Notes under the pieces: generated by a model
What the model was told of the DNA's origin: nothing
What the model saw: only the letters and a program-made list of their open reading frames with translations
Databases searched by the model: none
Source: Bacteroidia bacterium
GTDB lineage: Bacteria; Bacteroidota; Bacteroidia; J057; JADKCL01
Assembly: GCA_020635905.1 (NCBI GenBank)
Contig: JACJYV010000006.1
Location: 721,580 to 785,579 of the forward strand
Direction of reading: 5' to 3'
DNA: 64,000 nucleotides
Position numbers and translations under genes: made by a program
In this document: positions 49,912 to 59,561 of the stretch, in pieces
How positions within the stretch are numbered: position 1 is the stretch's first letter
How the letters are laid out: every line of letters begins with the position of its first letter

Positions 49912-51165
49912 ATGAAGAAATCCATCATGATCCCTGCCCTGGTTGCAGGTAGTTTTATCCTCTTTCAACCCCTTTTCGGCCAGAATATTCTGGATAAAAT
50001 GCAAAAAAGCGTTGAGAAAAAAGTAGAGAAAAGGGCCATTCAAAAAGTAAATAACGGCGTCGATGACGGTCTGGATTCAGTAGAAGGCAAGAACAGCAAA
50101 AACAATAAAAGCAGTTCAAGCTCCAGCTCCAAAAACAATTCAGGCAACTCCAGCAATTCCAATTCGGGCTCGTCAGGTAATTCGGGTTCGTCCGGCAATT
50201 CTGGCTCCAGCGGATCCAAAGGCGGGTCTGCTCCCAGTGCCGAAGCTACTCTCTGGTCGAAATATGATTTTGTGCAGGGTGAAGAAATCATCATCGCTGA
50301 CGACCTCAATAACGAAGATGCAGGCGAATTTCCCTCACGTTGGGATCTGGTGGCAGGATCGGCTGAAATTGCCACCTTTGGCAATGATAATGTGATCAAA
50401 TTCATGGGCAAGGACAATGAAATCAAGCCCCTGATGAGCAAATCTGAATATCTGCCCAATCAGTTTACGGTTGAATTTGATGCATATTTCTACAACCTGA
50501 CCAATGAAGGCTACACCCTGAAAATGGCTGGCCTTGACCCGATCAAGATTCATTATAATTATGCTGAAATGGGCACCTTCAACGGAACCGTTTCCGCCAA
50601 AAATGACGCCCCGGGCTGGAGACACATTGCCCTGGCGTTCAACACCCGCTCCCTGAAATTTTACCTCGATCACGACAAGGTGCTCAATATTCCCAACATT
50701 GAGAACATGCCCAAAAACGTGTCTCTGGAGGCGCTGAGCCCGTTGGCTGGAAGCAACCAGCCTGCCATGGTGAAAAACTTCCGCGTAGCGGAAGGGGGAG
50801 TAAAACTCTACTTCCGTCTCCGTGCAGATGGCAAAATCGTGACCCGCGGCATCACCTTTGACTCAGGCAGTTCCAACCTGAAGCCCGAATCTTTTGGCAC
50901 CCTCAATGAAATTGCCAAAATGATGGAGGAACACCCCGAAATCAACCTGAGCATTGAAGGCCACACCGACAGCGACGGCTCTGACGAAAGCAATATGACC
51001 CTTTCTCAGCAGCGGGCCGAATCCGTGCAAACGGCTCTGATCTCCATGGGCATCGCGAGCAAACGCCTGCGCGCCAAAGGACTGGGCGAAAGTTCACCCG
51101 TGGACGCCAGTGGTACCCCTGAAGCCAAAGCCAATAACCGTCGGGTCGAATTCGTGCAATTCTGA
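49912..51165 (+). CDS. OmpA-family outer membrane protein with Ser/Asn/Gly-rich linker
   Basis: This 417-residue protein has a signal peptide (MKKSIMIPALVAGSFILFQP, ending LFGQ); the ATG at 49912 is preferred over one 11 codons upstream. A short coiled coil (LDKMQKSVEKKVEKRAIQKV) and a low-complexity linker of Ser, Asn and Gly (about 60-110) are followed by a beta-sandwich like a LamG/concanavalin fold (about 130-300, FTVEFDAYFYN, WRHIALAFNTRSLKFYLDHD). The OmpA C-terminal peptidoglycan-binding domain comes last (about 310-417; GITFDSGSSNLKPES, LSIEGHTDSDGSDESN, LSQQRAESV, NRRVEFVQF). It probably tethers the outer membrane to the cell wall while displaying a sugar-binding-like module. Confidence 0.9.
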   Translation: MKKSIMIPALVAGSFILFQPLFGQNILDKMQKSVEKKVEKRAIQKVNNGVDDGLDSVEGKNSKNNKSSSSSSSKNNSGNSSNSNSGSSGNSGSSGNSGSSGSKGGSAPSAEATLWSKYDFVQGEEIIIADDLNNEDAGEFPSRWDLVAGSAEIATFGNDNVIKFMGKDNEIKPLMSKSEYLPNQFTVEFDAYFYNLTNEGYTLKMAGLDPIKIHYNYAEMGTFNGTVSAKNDAPGWRHIALAFNTRSLKFYLDHDKVLNIPNIENMPKNVSLEALSPLAGSNQPAMVKNFRVAEGGVKLYFRLRADGKIVTRGITFDSGSSNLKPESFGTLNEIAKMMEEHPEINLSIEGHTDSDGSDESNMTLSQQRAESVQTALISMGIASKRLRAKGLGESSPVDASGTPEAKANNRRVEFVQF

Positions 51166-51192
51166 CCTGAGATTAAGGGAAAATATATCACG

Positions 51193-51220
51193 AGCCAGTC
51201 CTGCGGGACTGGCTTTTTTT
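51193..51220 (+). terminator. Intrinsic terminator of the OmpA-family gene
   Basis: A 9-bp stem (AGCCAGTCC with GGACTGGCT) has a 4-base loop and is followed by a run of seven Ts. Confidence 0.93.
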
Positions 51221-51572
51221 GTTAATTGTTGAGTTAAATAATGAAGAGCAGTTTCTTTAAAAAATCAAAGGAATTTTATCACCCTAAAATTTCTTGCAAA
51301 CTGGAACAAATGAGTTACCCTGATTTTAATTATGGCGAATTCGCCACAATTACCTCCCAAACCTTCACATGGAATGAATAAAATAAGTGGTAAAAATAGT
51401 GAGAAGGAATAAGGATTTTTCAACCCATTAGACTAAACAGGTAAGAAATGGTAAACTTCAAAAGCAACGCCCTCTTTCAATTCACAACCTAATCCCGCCC
51501 ATTTCTTACACACCGTCACCTTTGGCGGGGAATTTGCGTTAAAATATCATATCACAACTCAACTCCCCGCTT
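51221..51572. other. AT-rich intergenic region
   Basis: About 350 bases precede the zincin gene. It should contain that gene's promoter, but no clear TAnnTTTG box is visible. No gene or repeat is seen. Confidence 0.5.
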
Positions 51573-52586
51573 ATGAAAACGCTTGCCCTCCTTTCTCTCT
51601 GTTTGCTCGGATTTGTTTCCACTGCTTCAGACGACATTCTGCGCAAAGATCGCATCTCCACCGACCAGGACAAGGCCCGGTTTTTCCTAGAACTGGCCCG
51701 TGAGTATGACCAGGATGCCCTGAATATTCTGCGTTCTGAGGACAATCCCACTCATTTTACCGTATATGCCCGCGATGCAAATTCCCGTGCAGAACTGCTC
51801 AAAACCTGGAACACGGTAGTGCACGAAACGGCCCACGGCTTCGATTTCAGCCTGGCAGAATATGGCGAAAATGCCTATTACATCGCAGACCAGATGGTGA
51901 TTCACACGCCCCGCACCCCTGTTTACAACTCCCGCGAGTTGGTTCAGGTGCTACCCGACAGCATGAACGACGCCATCATGCGTTTCGATCCTTATATAGA
52001 TGGCGACATTCCCAACCTCAGTTCACAGGTCAGCGGAATTTATGGATTGTTGGAAGAAATGAATGCCTACTACCACGGTACCAAAGCGTCCGTGGCCCTG
52101 TACAAATATTACCGCACTTTTTGTCCCGACAATAATTTTGAATGCTGGGGCAAAGGCTACCTTTCCGATCCTTCCACCACCTTGTCGGCCTTGTACGAAT
52201 TCAGGCTCTTCATCGCCTGGTACCTGGATTATGGCCGCGATCACCACCCTGAAATGTATGAAGATCTGCAGGAAAACCGCTCCCTGCGTGCCGCCTACAC
52301 CCTGATCGACCAGCAATTTGAGGACCTGGTTTATGAATTTGAAGAAATTCGCACCGCACAAATGGACCGCATGAACGCGGCAGGCACCAGCGTCAGCCTC
52401 AGCGATGACGGATTTCTCATGCACCACTACCAGGGTGGATCTTACGGCACGGGCACTTTCATTCCCTACAACCAAAAACTACAGCGCATGCTCACCCCCG
52501 ATCTGCAAAAAGAACTGGATTACTTCAAAGTTCAGGGCCTGACCCTGGAAAATTGCCGGGAATTTTTGCTTGCCGATAACCGTTAA
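51573..52586 (+). CDS. Secreted putative zinc metallopeptidase (HETAH)
   Basis: This 337-residue protein has a short signal peptide (MKTLALLSLCLLGFVSTAS). WNTVVHETAHGFDFSLAEYG (about 84-103) contains a canonical HExxH zinc site, and 70 to 80 residues later GLLEEMNAYYHGT could supply the third ligand (Glu in EExNAY), as in gluzincin-like folds. The rest is mostly helical and rich in aromatic residues. I do not recognise a named peptidase family. The M19-like gene follows after 35 bases on the same strand, so the two may be co-transcribed and act on extracellular or periplasmic peptides together. Confidence 0.85.
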   Translation: MKTLALLSLCLLGFVSTASDDILRKDRISTDQDKARFFLELAREYDQDALNILRSEDNPTHFTVYARDANSRAELLKTWNTVVHETAHGFDFSLAEYGENAYYIADQMVIHTPRTPVYNSRELVQVLPDSMNDAIMRFDPYIDGDIPNLSSQVSGIYGLLEEMNAYYHGTKASVALYKYYRTFCPDNNFECWGKGYLSDPSTTLSALYEFRLFIAWYLDYGRDHHPEMYEDLQENRSLRAAYTLIDQQFEDLVYEFEEIRTAQMDRMNAAGTSVSLSDDGFLMHHYQGGSYGTGTFIPYNQKLQRMLTPDLQKELDYFKVQGLTLENCREFLLADNR

Positions 52587-52621
52587 CCTATTTTTAGGGA
52601 GTTGGATACAAATTCGACTCC

Positions 52622-55054
52622 ATGAAAAAAACCGCATTTCTGCTCCTCTTCCTGAACCTGATTGTACTTTCTGTTTCCGCCCAGACAGTCCAAAACGGGT
52701 TTCACATGGCGGGATTGGAGGAAAAACTCTTTTGGGATTTCGAATCGGGATTTGAACGCTGGACCCAAACGGGCACGGCCTTCCAAAATCAGCCCACCTG
52801 GGGCGATAATGTGCGCATGGATCGGGTGACTCAAATTTCACTGGGAGGTGATTACTGGAAAGACCTCGCCTACCCCATTGGACATTCCCGCAATTACTGG
52901 ATTGGAACCAACGAGAACCGTCCCGGGCCTGAATCTCCACTTGGAGGAGTACAGGGAAATGAACCAACGGGCAGCCTGCTCTCCCCTGCTTTTGTGCTCG
53001 CTTCAGATTACATCACCTTCCTCATTGGAGGCGGCGAAAGCCGCGACTCCCTGCGCCTTGAACTGCTGGTAAAAGAGCCCCGCTGGGGACAGGTGATTCT
53101 GGATGATGAACGGTACAGGTCCGTAAGATATGCCACAGGTTCCAATAACGACCTGCTGCAAAGGGGTGAATGGGAAGTGAGGGAATTTTTTGGCCGGGAA
53201 TGCAGAATCAGGATAACAGATGAGGCGCGGGGCGCATGGGGCCACATCAACGTGGATGATATCCGCTTTCAGACCTGCAGCATATTTTGCCCCCTGGATA
53301 CAGCCATGCCCTCCGTGGAGGTGATCGACAAAATGGTGCTGGACAAAAAAGCCCCGGTCTGGGGTTGGGTTGATCTGCACAGCCACCCCATGTCTTTCAT
53401 GGGATTTGGGTCCAAAGGATTGCACGGCTCCTTCGACGGCCCACCCGAGCAAGCCTTTACGGATTGCAGTGGAGCCCATCGGGCCTGGAGTCCCTGGAAC
53501 CCGAACGGAAACATCATTCGCGCAGCGGCTGTGTCCCAGATCGAGGATTATTGCGAAAAAACTCCCCATGGAAAAGGCTATCATGCCAATCCCAACAAGT
53601 GTTTTGCCCACTACCCTGCCTTTTGGAGCACCCTGCATGCCCAGTTGTGGGTGGAGTGGCTGGAGCGGGCTCACCAGGGAGGCCTGAGCGTGCTGGTAGC
53701 CCTGGCCGTCAATAATGAACTCCTCGCTGATGCCCTGCAGGGAGATCCCCCCTTCGACGACATGACCGTTGCCAACCTCCAAACAGATTCGCTCAAGGCC
53801 ATTGTGGAGCGCCACGATTTCATGGAAATCGCTTACACACCCGAACAACTCAGAAGTATCGTACGGCAGGGAAAACTGGCCATCATTCTGGGCATTGAAA
53901 CGGACAATATTGGAAACTACAAAGCCGGGCAGGAGGTGACGGAAGGGCAGATGATCAGTGAAATTCACCGCTTGTACAATCAGGGAATCCGCTACATTTT
54001 CCCCATTCACCTGGTCAATAATCCTGTGGGCGGCGCGGCGGTCTATGAGGATTTGTTCAATATGGCCAATAAATACGCCACAGGCGAGCCCTATGTGGTG
54101 GAACCTGCCCCTGCAGAATCCAACATTGCCTACAACCTGACCGGCGGCAATAGCGGATTTCTGGGGTTGATCAGTCTGGGAAATGCTGATTTTCCAAAGG
54201 ATGTGCTGCCCGTCAAAGACCATTATCCCACCTACGAATCCAGCCCGACCGGTCACCGCAATGTGCAGGGACTGACTCCTTTGGGTAAAATTGCGATCCG
54301 CGAAATGATGCGCCTCGGCATGATCATAGACATTGACCACATGTCGGAAAAATCGGCCAATGAAACCCTGGAAATGGCTCTGCAAATGGGGGAAGGTTAC
54401 CCCATCAACTCGGGTCACAACGGATTTCGCAAGGATGGAATCAAAGGCACAGAAAATTCGCGCACCATGGAGCAGGTGGAGAAAATGGTGAAACTGGGAG
54501 GCATGATGGGCGTGGGACTGGCACTGGGCAAGGGAGGCGTTGGCCCCTCTCTGGATGTGTTGCTGGATGGTCAGCCGCAGAAAATCACCAATTCAAAAAT
54601 CGAAAACAACTGCTCGGGTAGTGGCCGAACCTTTGTGCAGAATTATCTGTTTGCCCAGGAAATTTTTGGCGGAAAAAATGTGGCCACGGGCACGGATGCC
54701 AACGGGATGGTGGCCTTTCCCGGGCCCCGTTATGGTGAAAATGCCTGCTACCAAATTCGCAAAAACAAAGAAATTCATGCCCAACACGTAGCGGCTCAGG
54801 ACAGCGCTTCGCGGGTAACCTACTGGGGAGGCGCCTCTGGAAAAAATGCCCCTCTGGCTCCCTGCGAAACAGCGGGCCACAAATGGGACATCAATACAGA
54901 CGGAGTGGCGCATTATGGACTTTTCCCGGATTTTTTTCAGGATTTGCGCAATTCTGGCATGTCCAAAGAGGATATGAGTCGTTTCATGCACACAGGAGAG
55001 GATTTTGCCCAGATGTGGCAAAGGTGCATCAGGGTAAGTGAGTGGGTGAAATAA
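52622..55054 (+). CDS. Secreted membrane dipeptidase-like (M19) metallohydrolase
   Basis: This 810-residue protein has a signal peptide (MKKTAFLLLFLNLIVLSVSAQ). Residues 35-215 form a beta-sandwich (FWDFESGFERWTQTG, LLSPAFVL, INVDDIRF), a carbohydrate-binding or MAM-like module. From about 245 there is a TIM-barrel amidohydrolase like peptidase M19: DLHSHPMSF (HxH near 251), ILGIETDN (Glu near 424), YIFPIHLVNN (His near 461), IDIDHMS (His near 571) and GTDANG (Asp near 688). These correspond to the zinc ligands and catalytic Asp of renal-dipeptidase-type enzymes. An insert of about 180 residues with several cysteines lies between the first and second motif. It is probably exported and cleaves dipeptides or related amides; the substrate is unknown. 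Confidence 0.88.
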   Translation: MKKTAFLLLFLNLIVLSVSAQTVQNGFHMAGLEEKLFWDFESGFERWTQTGTAFQNQPTWGDNVRMDRVTQISLGGDYWKDLAYPIGHSRNYWIGTNENRPGPESPLGGVQGNEPTGSLLSPAFVLASDYITFLIGGGESRDSLRLELLVKEPRWGQVILDDERYRSVRYATGSNNDLLQRGEWEVREFFGRECRIRITDEARGAWGHINVDDIRFQTCSIFCPLDTAMPSVEVIDKMVLDKKAPVWGWVDLHSHPMSFMGFGSKGLHGSFDGPPEQAFTDCSGAHRAWSPWNPNGNIIRAAAVSQIEDYCEKTPHGKGYHANPNKCFAHYPAFWSTLHAQLWVEWLERAHQGGLSVLVALAVNNELLADALQGDPPFDDMTVANLQTDSLKAIVERHDFMEIAYTPEQLRSIVRQGKLAIILGIETDNIGNYKAGQEVTEGQMISEIHRLYNQGIRYIFPIHLVNNPVGGAAVYEDLFNMANKYATGEPYVVEPAPAESNIAYNLTGGNSGFLGLISLGNADFPKDVLPVKDHYPTYESSPTGHRNVQGLTPLGKIAIREMMRLGMIIDIDHMSEKSANETLEMALQMGEGYPINSGHNGFRKDGIKGTENSRTMEQVEKMVKLGGMMGVGLALGKGGVGPSLDVLLDGQPQKITNSKIENNCSGSGRTFVQNYLFAQEIFGGKNVATGTDANGMVAFPGPRYGENACYQIRKNKEIHAQHVAAQDSASRVTYWGGASGKNAPLAPCETAGHKWDINTDGVAHYGLFPDFFQDLRNSGMSKEDMSRFMHTGEDFAQMWQRCIRVSEWVK

Positions 55055-55154
55055 GTATTTTTTGAAATTTGAGTGAATAACTGCATATTGATTCCGCAGG
55101 AATTCAATTATTTATCCCTCCGTACCCTTTGCATACGGATAATATTTTTCTGAT

Positions 55155-57896
55155 TTGAAATTATACAAACACACGTGCCTGCTTCTGCTTTTACTACATT
55201 TTTCAAACTTTGCCTCCTCTCAAACATTTCTGAGGTACAGCTATGACACAGATGAAATAAGAGGCTTTGACCTTGATACTGGGCCAGACAGTTCCATTTA
55301 TCAGGTTGGACTTTGGTTGTTTGACCCAGGGGACTTTAAGACTTTTTCCCTGGTTTACAAATTGGATCCGGACGGAAATATTATCTGGACCAGAGATCTG
55401 ACGGGTGTCACCCCAGCTGATCGTTTCGGGATCAAATTTGCCCATAATAGCATATATGTTGTTGCCAGTGATCAAATTTTCCGGCTGAATACCAATGGTA
55501 ACGGGCTTTGGATACGGCAGCTCTATCAGTCAATGACATTATTGGACGCGGTGGAATTATCGGGCAAAGACATGGGAGTAATCGGGTATTCTCCCTATTA
55601 CCCAACAACTGCACCCACCTCTGGGATCGTGTCAAGGATAGATTCCAGCGGAAACTGGATTTGGTACCTCCGCCTGAAGCATGTGAATTTCAATTCAAAA
55701 TTAAAACTGGCTTCAAGCCTTGCCTTACCAGCTAAATCCATGCTGGTGGGTGGAAATATCAACGGATTAACTTCCACCCAGGAGGATGCCTATCTGGCAA
55801 AAATTGATTCAAACGGAAACCGGACCTGGTCGCTGGCCATTGACCACCACCCAACCACAGGTGGATCCTGGCTTGATTACTGCAAAGGCGCCCGGGTATT
55901 AAATAATGGAAACTATTTGCTCGGGGGCTATTCCACCAATGGAACCCAATCCCGATTAATTTCCGGCACCGTAAGCCCTAACGGAAATTTTATTCATGGA
56001 AAATCCTATTACTTCATGGATGGTGCCGACACCCTTGATTTCCAGACCGAAAGCGTACGGCCAGATTTGGAAAACGGATTGCTGATTGCCGGCCAGTTTC
56101 GTTTCCCCGGAAATAAAACTGCAACTGGAATCATCCATTTGGATAGCCTGGGAAATCCAGATTTAAGTTACCACCTGGATACCGCTGCATTTAGCCTGCC
56201 CTATGGATTTCTCCCTACTTATCCACTTATGATCCGCGCTTTTCCGGGAGGGGGGCATCTGGTAGGTGGAACAGGGGCTTACTATTCTCTCCCTTCCTAT
56301 GGTATGTTTTGTTACAAAAGTCATGAATCCGGGCAATTTCTTTGCCATGGCAAAAAGGTGACTCCCCACCTTGCTGATTCGAGCTTTGTGGGATATGTGC
56401 CCCAGGATACCATGTTAACCGTTTTCCCGGCAGGCGGATTAGGACCCATAACGGGGGTTCCCTTCATTGGAACTGAAATTATGGATTGCCACTACGGGGA
56501 ATGCATTGTAAAGGCTGAAATCGGCTACAATCAGAGTAATCTTTGCATTGGAGACACCTTGTTTTGTGCTGACTCAAGCAAAAATTCCACCCAAAATATC
56601 TGGCTTTTGAACGGAACGGTGCAAAGCACCAACAGCCCTTATTTTTCCATGGTTCTGGGCAATTCGTATTCCGATACCATCACCCTGATTGTATCTGACA
56701 GCGGTTGTAGCGACACCACCTTTCTGGCAGTGAATTCCCTGTACAGTCAGCAGTCCGGTTACAGTCTGACAACCCAGCCCGCCAAAATCTGCAACCCGGG
56801 CGATACGGTGACCCTGATTGCCACAGGTCTCAACAATACGATTTGGAATGGCCCCGGGGTTTCCAACCTTCCCGGCAATTCAATTAGTGTGTCGATTCCC
56901 GGGCCTGGCACTTATTTTGCCACAGGCACCGATTCAACCACCTGCCAGGTAACTGGCTCAGTTTACATCGGCATGCATGTACCCTATCCACACTATGTTT
57001 GGGCCAATCCGGACACGGCGTGCCTGGGAGCCAATGTCAATCTTTACGCCAACGGACTCCCAAGTCATTACTGGAACGGCCCCGGCCTCTCCAATGCGGT
57101 CGGCTCCCCGGTCACAGTGCAGGTAAATGTGCCTTCGACATTCTTTGTTCATGGCCTCGATTATAACCTTTGCCCCCACGACGACTCCGTGCACATACCC
57201 GTTTTTCCCGTCCTTTTCCAGGGGGCAACCATCAGCCAGGATTCCGTGTGCAAGGGAGATACCATTGTACTCACGGCTCCCGGATTGACCGGGGTGATCT
57301 GGAGCAACGGAGGCCCGGTCACTTTAGCGGGTAATCCAGCCACGGTCTGGCCCCAGCAGAGCACCAATTATACCTGCACCGGGTTTGATGTCAATGGCTG
57401 TGAAGCTTCGGGCGCCACCCAGGTTTACCTCGGGCAGATAACAAATCCCACTATTTCCTGGAATCCACCCACCCTCACTTCGAGCGCTTCCAGCGGCAAC
57501 CAATGGTTTCTCAACGGCTTGGTCATCCCGGGAGCAGTTAACCCAACCTATGTACCAACCGTAACCGGCCTGTACGGCCTGGCGGTAACCGTCCCTCCGG
57601 GTTGCACCTCAGATACCGTTTGGCGGGATGTCTCGGTTGGCATGCCAGATCAATTATTGGGTCAGAGGGTAATGGTTTTTCCCAACCCCTTCCAGGATCA
57701 ATTACATGTGAGCTTTGAAAGAGGATTGCCAGCCGTGGATTGGAAATTGATCGACGCATCTGGTCGTCAGGTCTCCGCAGGGACGGCAAAAGGGAATGAA
57801 TTTTCCATACCAACCAAAAATATTTCCGCCGGGATTTATTTCCTGCAACTCAAATCAGAAACGGAAATGGTCAATCTGAAAATCCAAAAAGACTAA
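55155..57896 (+). CDS. T9SS cargo protein with beta-propeller-like and PKD/Ig-like parts
   Basis: This 913-residue protein starts with TTG at 55155. This start is required to include the signal peptide (KHTCLLLLLLHFSNFASSQ); no ATG fits. Residues 25-440 show repeated D-x-x-G-N-x-x-W-T/S strands (KLDPDGNIIWTRDL, RLNTNGNGLWIRQL, RIDSSGNWIWYLRL, KIDSNGNRTWSLAI), a bacterial propeller pattern. Residues 455-830 carry Ig-like repeats with CxGDT motifs and GPGxSN turns. The end is a type A T9SS sorting domain (VMVFPNPFQDQLHVSFE, KLIDASGRQV, ISAGIYFLQLKSE). It should be secreted by T9SS and fixed on the surface or released. The specific function is unknown. Confidence 0.9.
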   Translation: MKLYKHTCLLLLLLHFSNFASSQTFLRYSYDTDEIRGFDLDTGPDSSIYQVGLWLFDPGDFKTFSLVYKLDPDGNIIWTRDLTGVTPADRFGIKFAHNSIYVVASDQIFRLNTNGNGLWIRQLYQSMTLLDAVELSGKDMGVIGYSPYYPTTAPTSGIVSRIDSSGNWIWYLRLKHVNFNSKLKLASSLALPAKSMLVGGNINGLTSTQEDAYLAKIDSNGNRTWSLAIDHHPTTGGSWLDYCKGARVLNNGNYLLGGYSTNGTQSRLISGTVSPNGNFIHGKSYYFMDGADTLDFQTESVRPDLENGLLIAGQFRFPGNKTATGIIHLDSLGNPDLSYHLDTAAFSLPYGFLPTYPLMIRAFPGGGHLVGGTGAYYSLPSYGMFCYKSHESGQFLCHGKKVTPHLADSSFVGYVPQDTMLTVFPAGGLGPITGVPFIGTEIMDCHYGECIVKAEIGYNQSNLCIGDTLFCADSSKNSTQNIWLLNGTVQSTNSPYFSMVLGNSYSDTITLIVSDSGCSDTTFLAVNSLYSQQSGYSLTTQPAKICNPGDTVTLIATGLNNTIWNGPGVSNLPGNSISVSIPGPGTYFATGTDSTTCQVTGSVYIGMHVPYPHYVWANPDTACLGANVNLYANGLPSHYWNGPGLSNAVGSPVTVQVNVPSTFFVHGLDYNLCPHDDSVHIPVFPVLFQGATISQDSVCKGDTIVLTAPGLTGVIWSNGGPVTLAGNPATVWPQQSTNYTCTGFDVNGCEASGATQVYLGQITNPTISWNPPTLTSSASSGNQWFLNGLVIPGAVNPTYVPTVTGLYGLAVTVPPGCTSDTVWRDVSVGMPDQLLGQRVMVFPNPFQDQLHVSFERGLPAVDWKLIDASGRQVSAGTAKGNEFSIPTKNISAGIYFLQLKSETEMVNLKIQKD

Positions 57897-57900
57897 GGAC

Positions 57901-57938
57901 AAAAAAATCCCGGCCTTCGATGAGAGAAAAGGCCGGGA
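57901..57938 (-). terminator. Intrinsic terminator for the convergent minus-strand gene
   Basis: A perfect 10-bp stem (TCCCGGCCTT with AAGGCCGGGA) has an 11-base loop and, on the minus strand, is followed by seven Ts. It lies between the T9SS cargo gene and the gene at 57979. No T run exists for the plus strand. Confidence 0.9.
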
Positions 57939-57978
57939 CAAATGAAAAGGATATCGGGTAAGTAAATTATGGGGACCT

Positions 57979-58911
57979 TTAAAAGGACCTGTTGAAAGTC
58001 AGTCCGTAAGCCTGGGTGCCACCCGGAAGTGGCTGATATAAAGCACCCACCGCAGATTTGGGGCGGGGATGATCGCGGCGCACCAGCATATAGGTATTGA
58101 GCAGGGTGGTAGCCGTTCCCAGGCCAATGTTGAACATATTGAGGTTTTTGCGGGAGGTATTCTCATTGCCAGACCAATAATCAAGGTCAGGCATGGCGTT
58201 CATATCCACAATGCCCATGGTGAGTGAGGTCACTCCTGAAATCATGCCCATCACGGGAATCCACTTGCCGCCCTGAGGCTGACTCAGGCTCAGAGCCGAA
58301 AATCCCAGGCTCAGGCCGGCCACTCCCGCCGAAGCGGCGCCGTAGCCTTTGGGAATGTAGTTGGGGTCCGTAGGGCCGTAAGTGGGCTGGATCATGGCCA
58401 GTTCCTCTTTGGTGAATCCTGATTCCAGAATCCATTGGTCCAGGGCGTCGCCCTGCATGTCCATCACAAAATCGTACTTGAATTGCGCATTGATGGCCTC
58501 GGCCATTTCGCGGCCTGCCGTCTGCTCGACCAGGTAGCCCACGGCACAAATATTCTGGTCCTTGTCGATGAAACAGGGTCTGCGCTCGGCAGTGTAATCG
58601 TAATTTTTGGGAAATTCTCCTTTCACCCAGTAATCATGCAGGTAATCCAGCAATTGAGTGCGCCGGGCCTGGAGTTCAGGTGAAAGATGGCTCACGTCGC
58701 GGCTGCGCAGGGTTTCCTCCACATAGCAGAGGTGCAGCCGGATGCGAAAGGTCTCATTGGTTTGCAGGGTAGGCTCTTCGCCCGTGAGTTCGACATAGCT
58801 TTGGTTGCCAATGACAGGATTGATGGAATGGAGGTCGCCGCCGCCTGCAGAAAGTTGCAAGGAAGAAATCAGCAAAAGCAAAAGGAGAGAAAGCTGGATT
58901 TTATATTTCAT
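57979..58911 (-). CDS. Conserved secreted protein of unknown function
   Basis: This 310-residue protein has a signal peptide (MKYKIQLSLLLLLLISSLQLSAG). Residues 45-170 form a helical region with characteristic segments: FRIRLHLCYVEETLRSRD, RRTQLLDYLHDYWVKGEFP, RRPCFIDKDQNICAVGYLVEQTAGREMAEAIN and ESGFTKEELAMIQPTYG. I recall this pattern from other Bacteroidota hypothetical proteins but know no function. The C-terminal 130 residues include hydrophobic glycine-rich stretches (GYGAASAGVAGLSLGFSALS, MGMISGVTSLTMGIVD) that could be membrane-associated. Conserved cysteines (LCYVE, PCFID, NICAVG) suggest disulphides in the periplasm. It is monocistronic, with its own terminator. Confidence 0.85.
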   Translation of the reverse strand: MKYKIQLSLLLLLLISSLQLSAGGGDLHSINPVIGNQSYVELTGEEPTLQTNETFRIRLHLCYVEETLRSRDVSHLSPELQARRTQLLDYLHDYWVKGEFPKNYDYTAERRPCFIDKDQNICAVGYLVEQTAGREMAEAINAQFKYDFVMDMQGDALDQWILESGFTKEELAMIQPTYGPTDPNYIPKGYGAASAGVAGLSLGFSALSLSQPQGGKWIPVMGMISGVTSLTMGIVDMNAMPDLDYWSGNENTSRKNLNMFNIGLGTATTLLNTYMLVRRDHPRPKSAVGALYQPLPGGTQAYGLTFNRSF

Positions 58912-59018
58912 GACTTAATGGGATGGTTTGAGCAAAAGATACAGCCCGGGGAAATTTGGTTGCATGGGGAATAAAAACTGTAGAACTTAGGGGAATAAAT
59001 ACCTTATCACAAAATTCC

Positions 59019-59510
59019 ATGGGCTCAAGCAAAATCCATTTAAGGAAACTGGATTTCTTTTTGCTGATTTTATTTACTGGTCTTCAAACCTTTGGACAAT
59101 CTGTTGATCCTTCCGTAGATCCTGACTCTGACATTGGAATTGAAGTGATAGAGGACACAATCATACTACCACATTTAGACCAGGATGATCCAGCTCCAAA
59201 TGATTTTATTACCGTAGAAAAGGAACCAGTTCCAATCAACCTAAATCAGATTATAGCTGAAATTGGGTATCCCGAAGAAGTACGCAAACAGGGAATTGAA
59301 GGAAAATTATTGTTTAGAATCCTGGTTGATGAAAAGGGCAATTATAAAAGCCACCTCATCCTTAAAGAAGCACATCCTGTATTGAGAAACGCGGTATTAT
59401 CCAGAATCAAAGAATTGAAATTTGAACCAGCCATTCGAAATGGCGAACCCATCCGTTTCTGGGTAACCCTCCCGTTTAAATTTGCCCTTGACCAAACGGA
59501 CTCCAAATAA
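59019..59510 (+). CDS. TonB C-terminal domain protein
   Basis: This 163-residue protein has a hydrophobic N-terminus (LRKLDFFLLILFTGLQTFGQ) that works as a signal peptide or anchor. An acidic linker (DPSVDPDSDIGIEVIEDT) leads to a TonB_C domain at about 80-160: IGYPEEVRKQGIEGKLLFRILVDEKGNYKSHLIL, LRNAVLSRIKELKFEPAIRNGEPIRFWVTLPFKF. The start at 59019 is chosen because the 21 codons before it are not protein-like. It is short for a full TonB, with no proline-rich spanning region, so it is probably a periplasmic TonB-like protein rather than the main energy transducer. It is followed by ung after 51 bases. Confidence 0.85.
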   Translation: MGSSKIHLRKLDFFLLILFTGLQTFGQSVDPSVDPDSDIGIEVIEDTIILPHLDQDDPAPNDFITVEKEPVPINLNQIIAEIGYPEEVRKQGIEGKLLFRILVDEKGNYKSHLILKEAHPVLRNAVLSRIKELKFEPAIRNGEPIRFWVTLPFKFALDQTDSK

Positions 59511-59561
59511 ATGGGCGAAACTTCGGTTGGAATTTTTCTGAATGGATGATTACCTTGGAGT

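Noticed and set aside
53003..54418. 471-codon frame antisense to the M19-like gene
   Set aside because: The plus-strand protein has metal-ligand motifs and a signal peptide. Long antisense frames are common in this genome because of its codon use.
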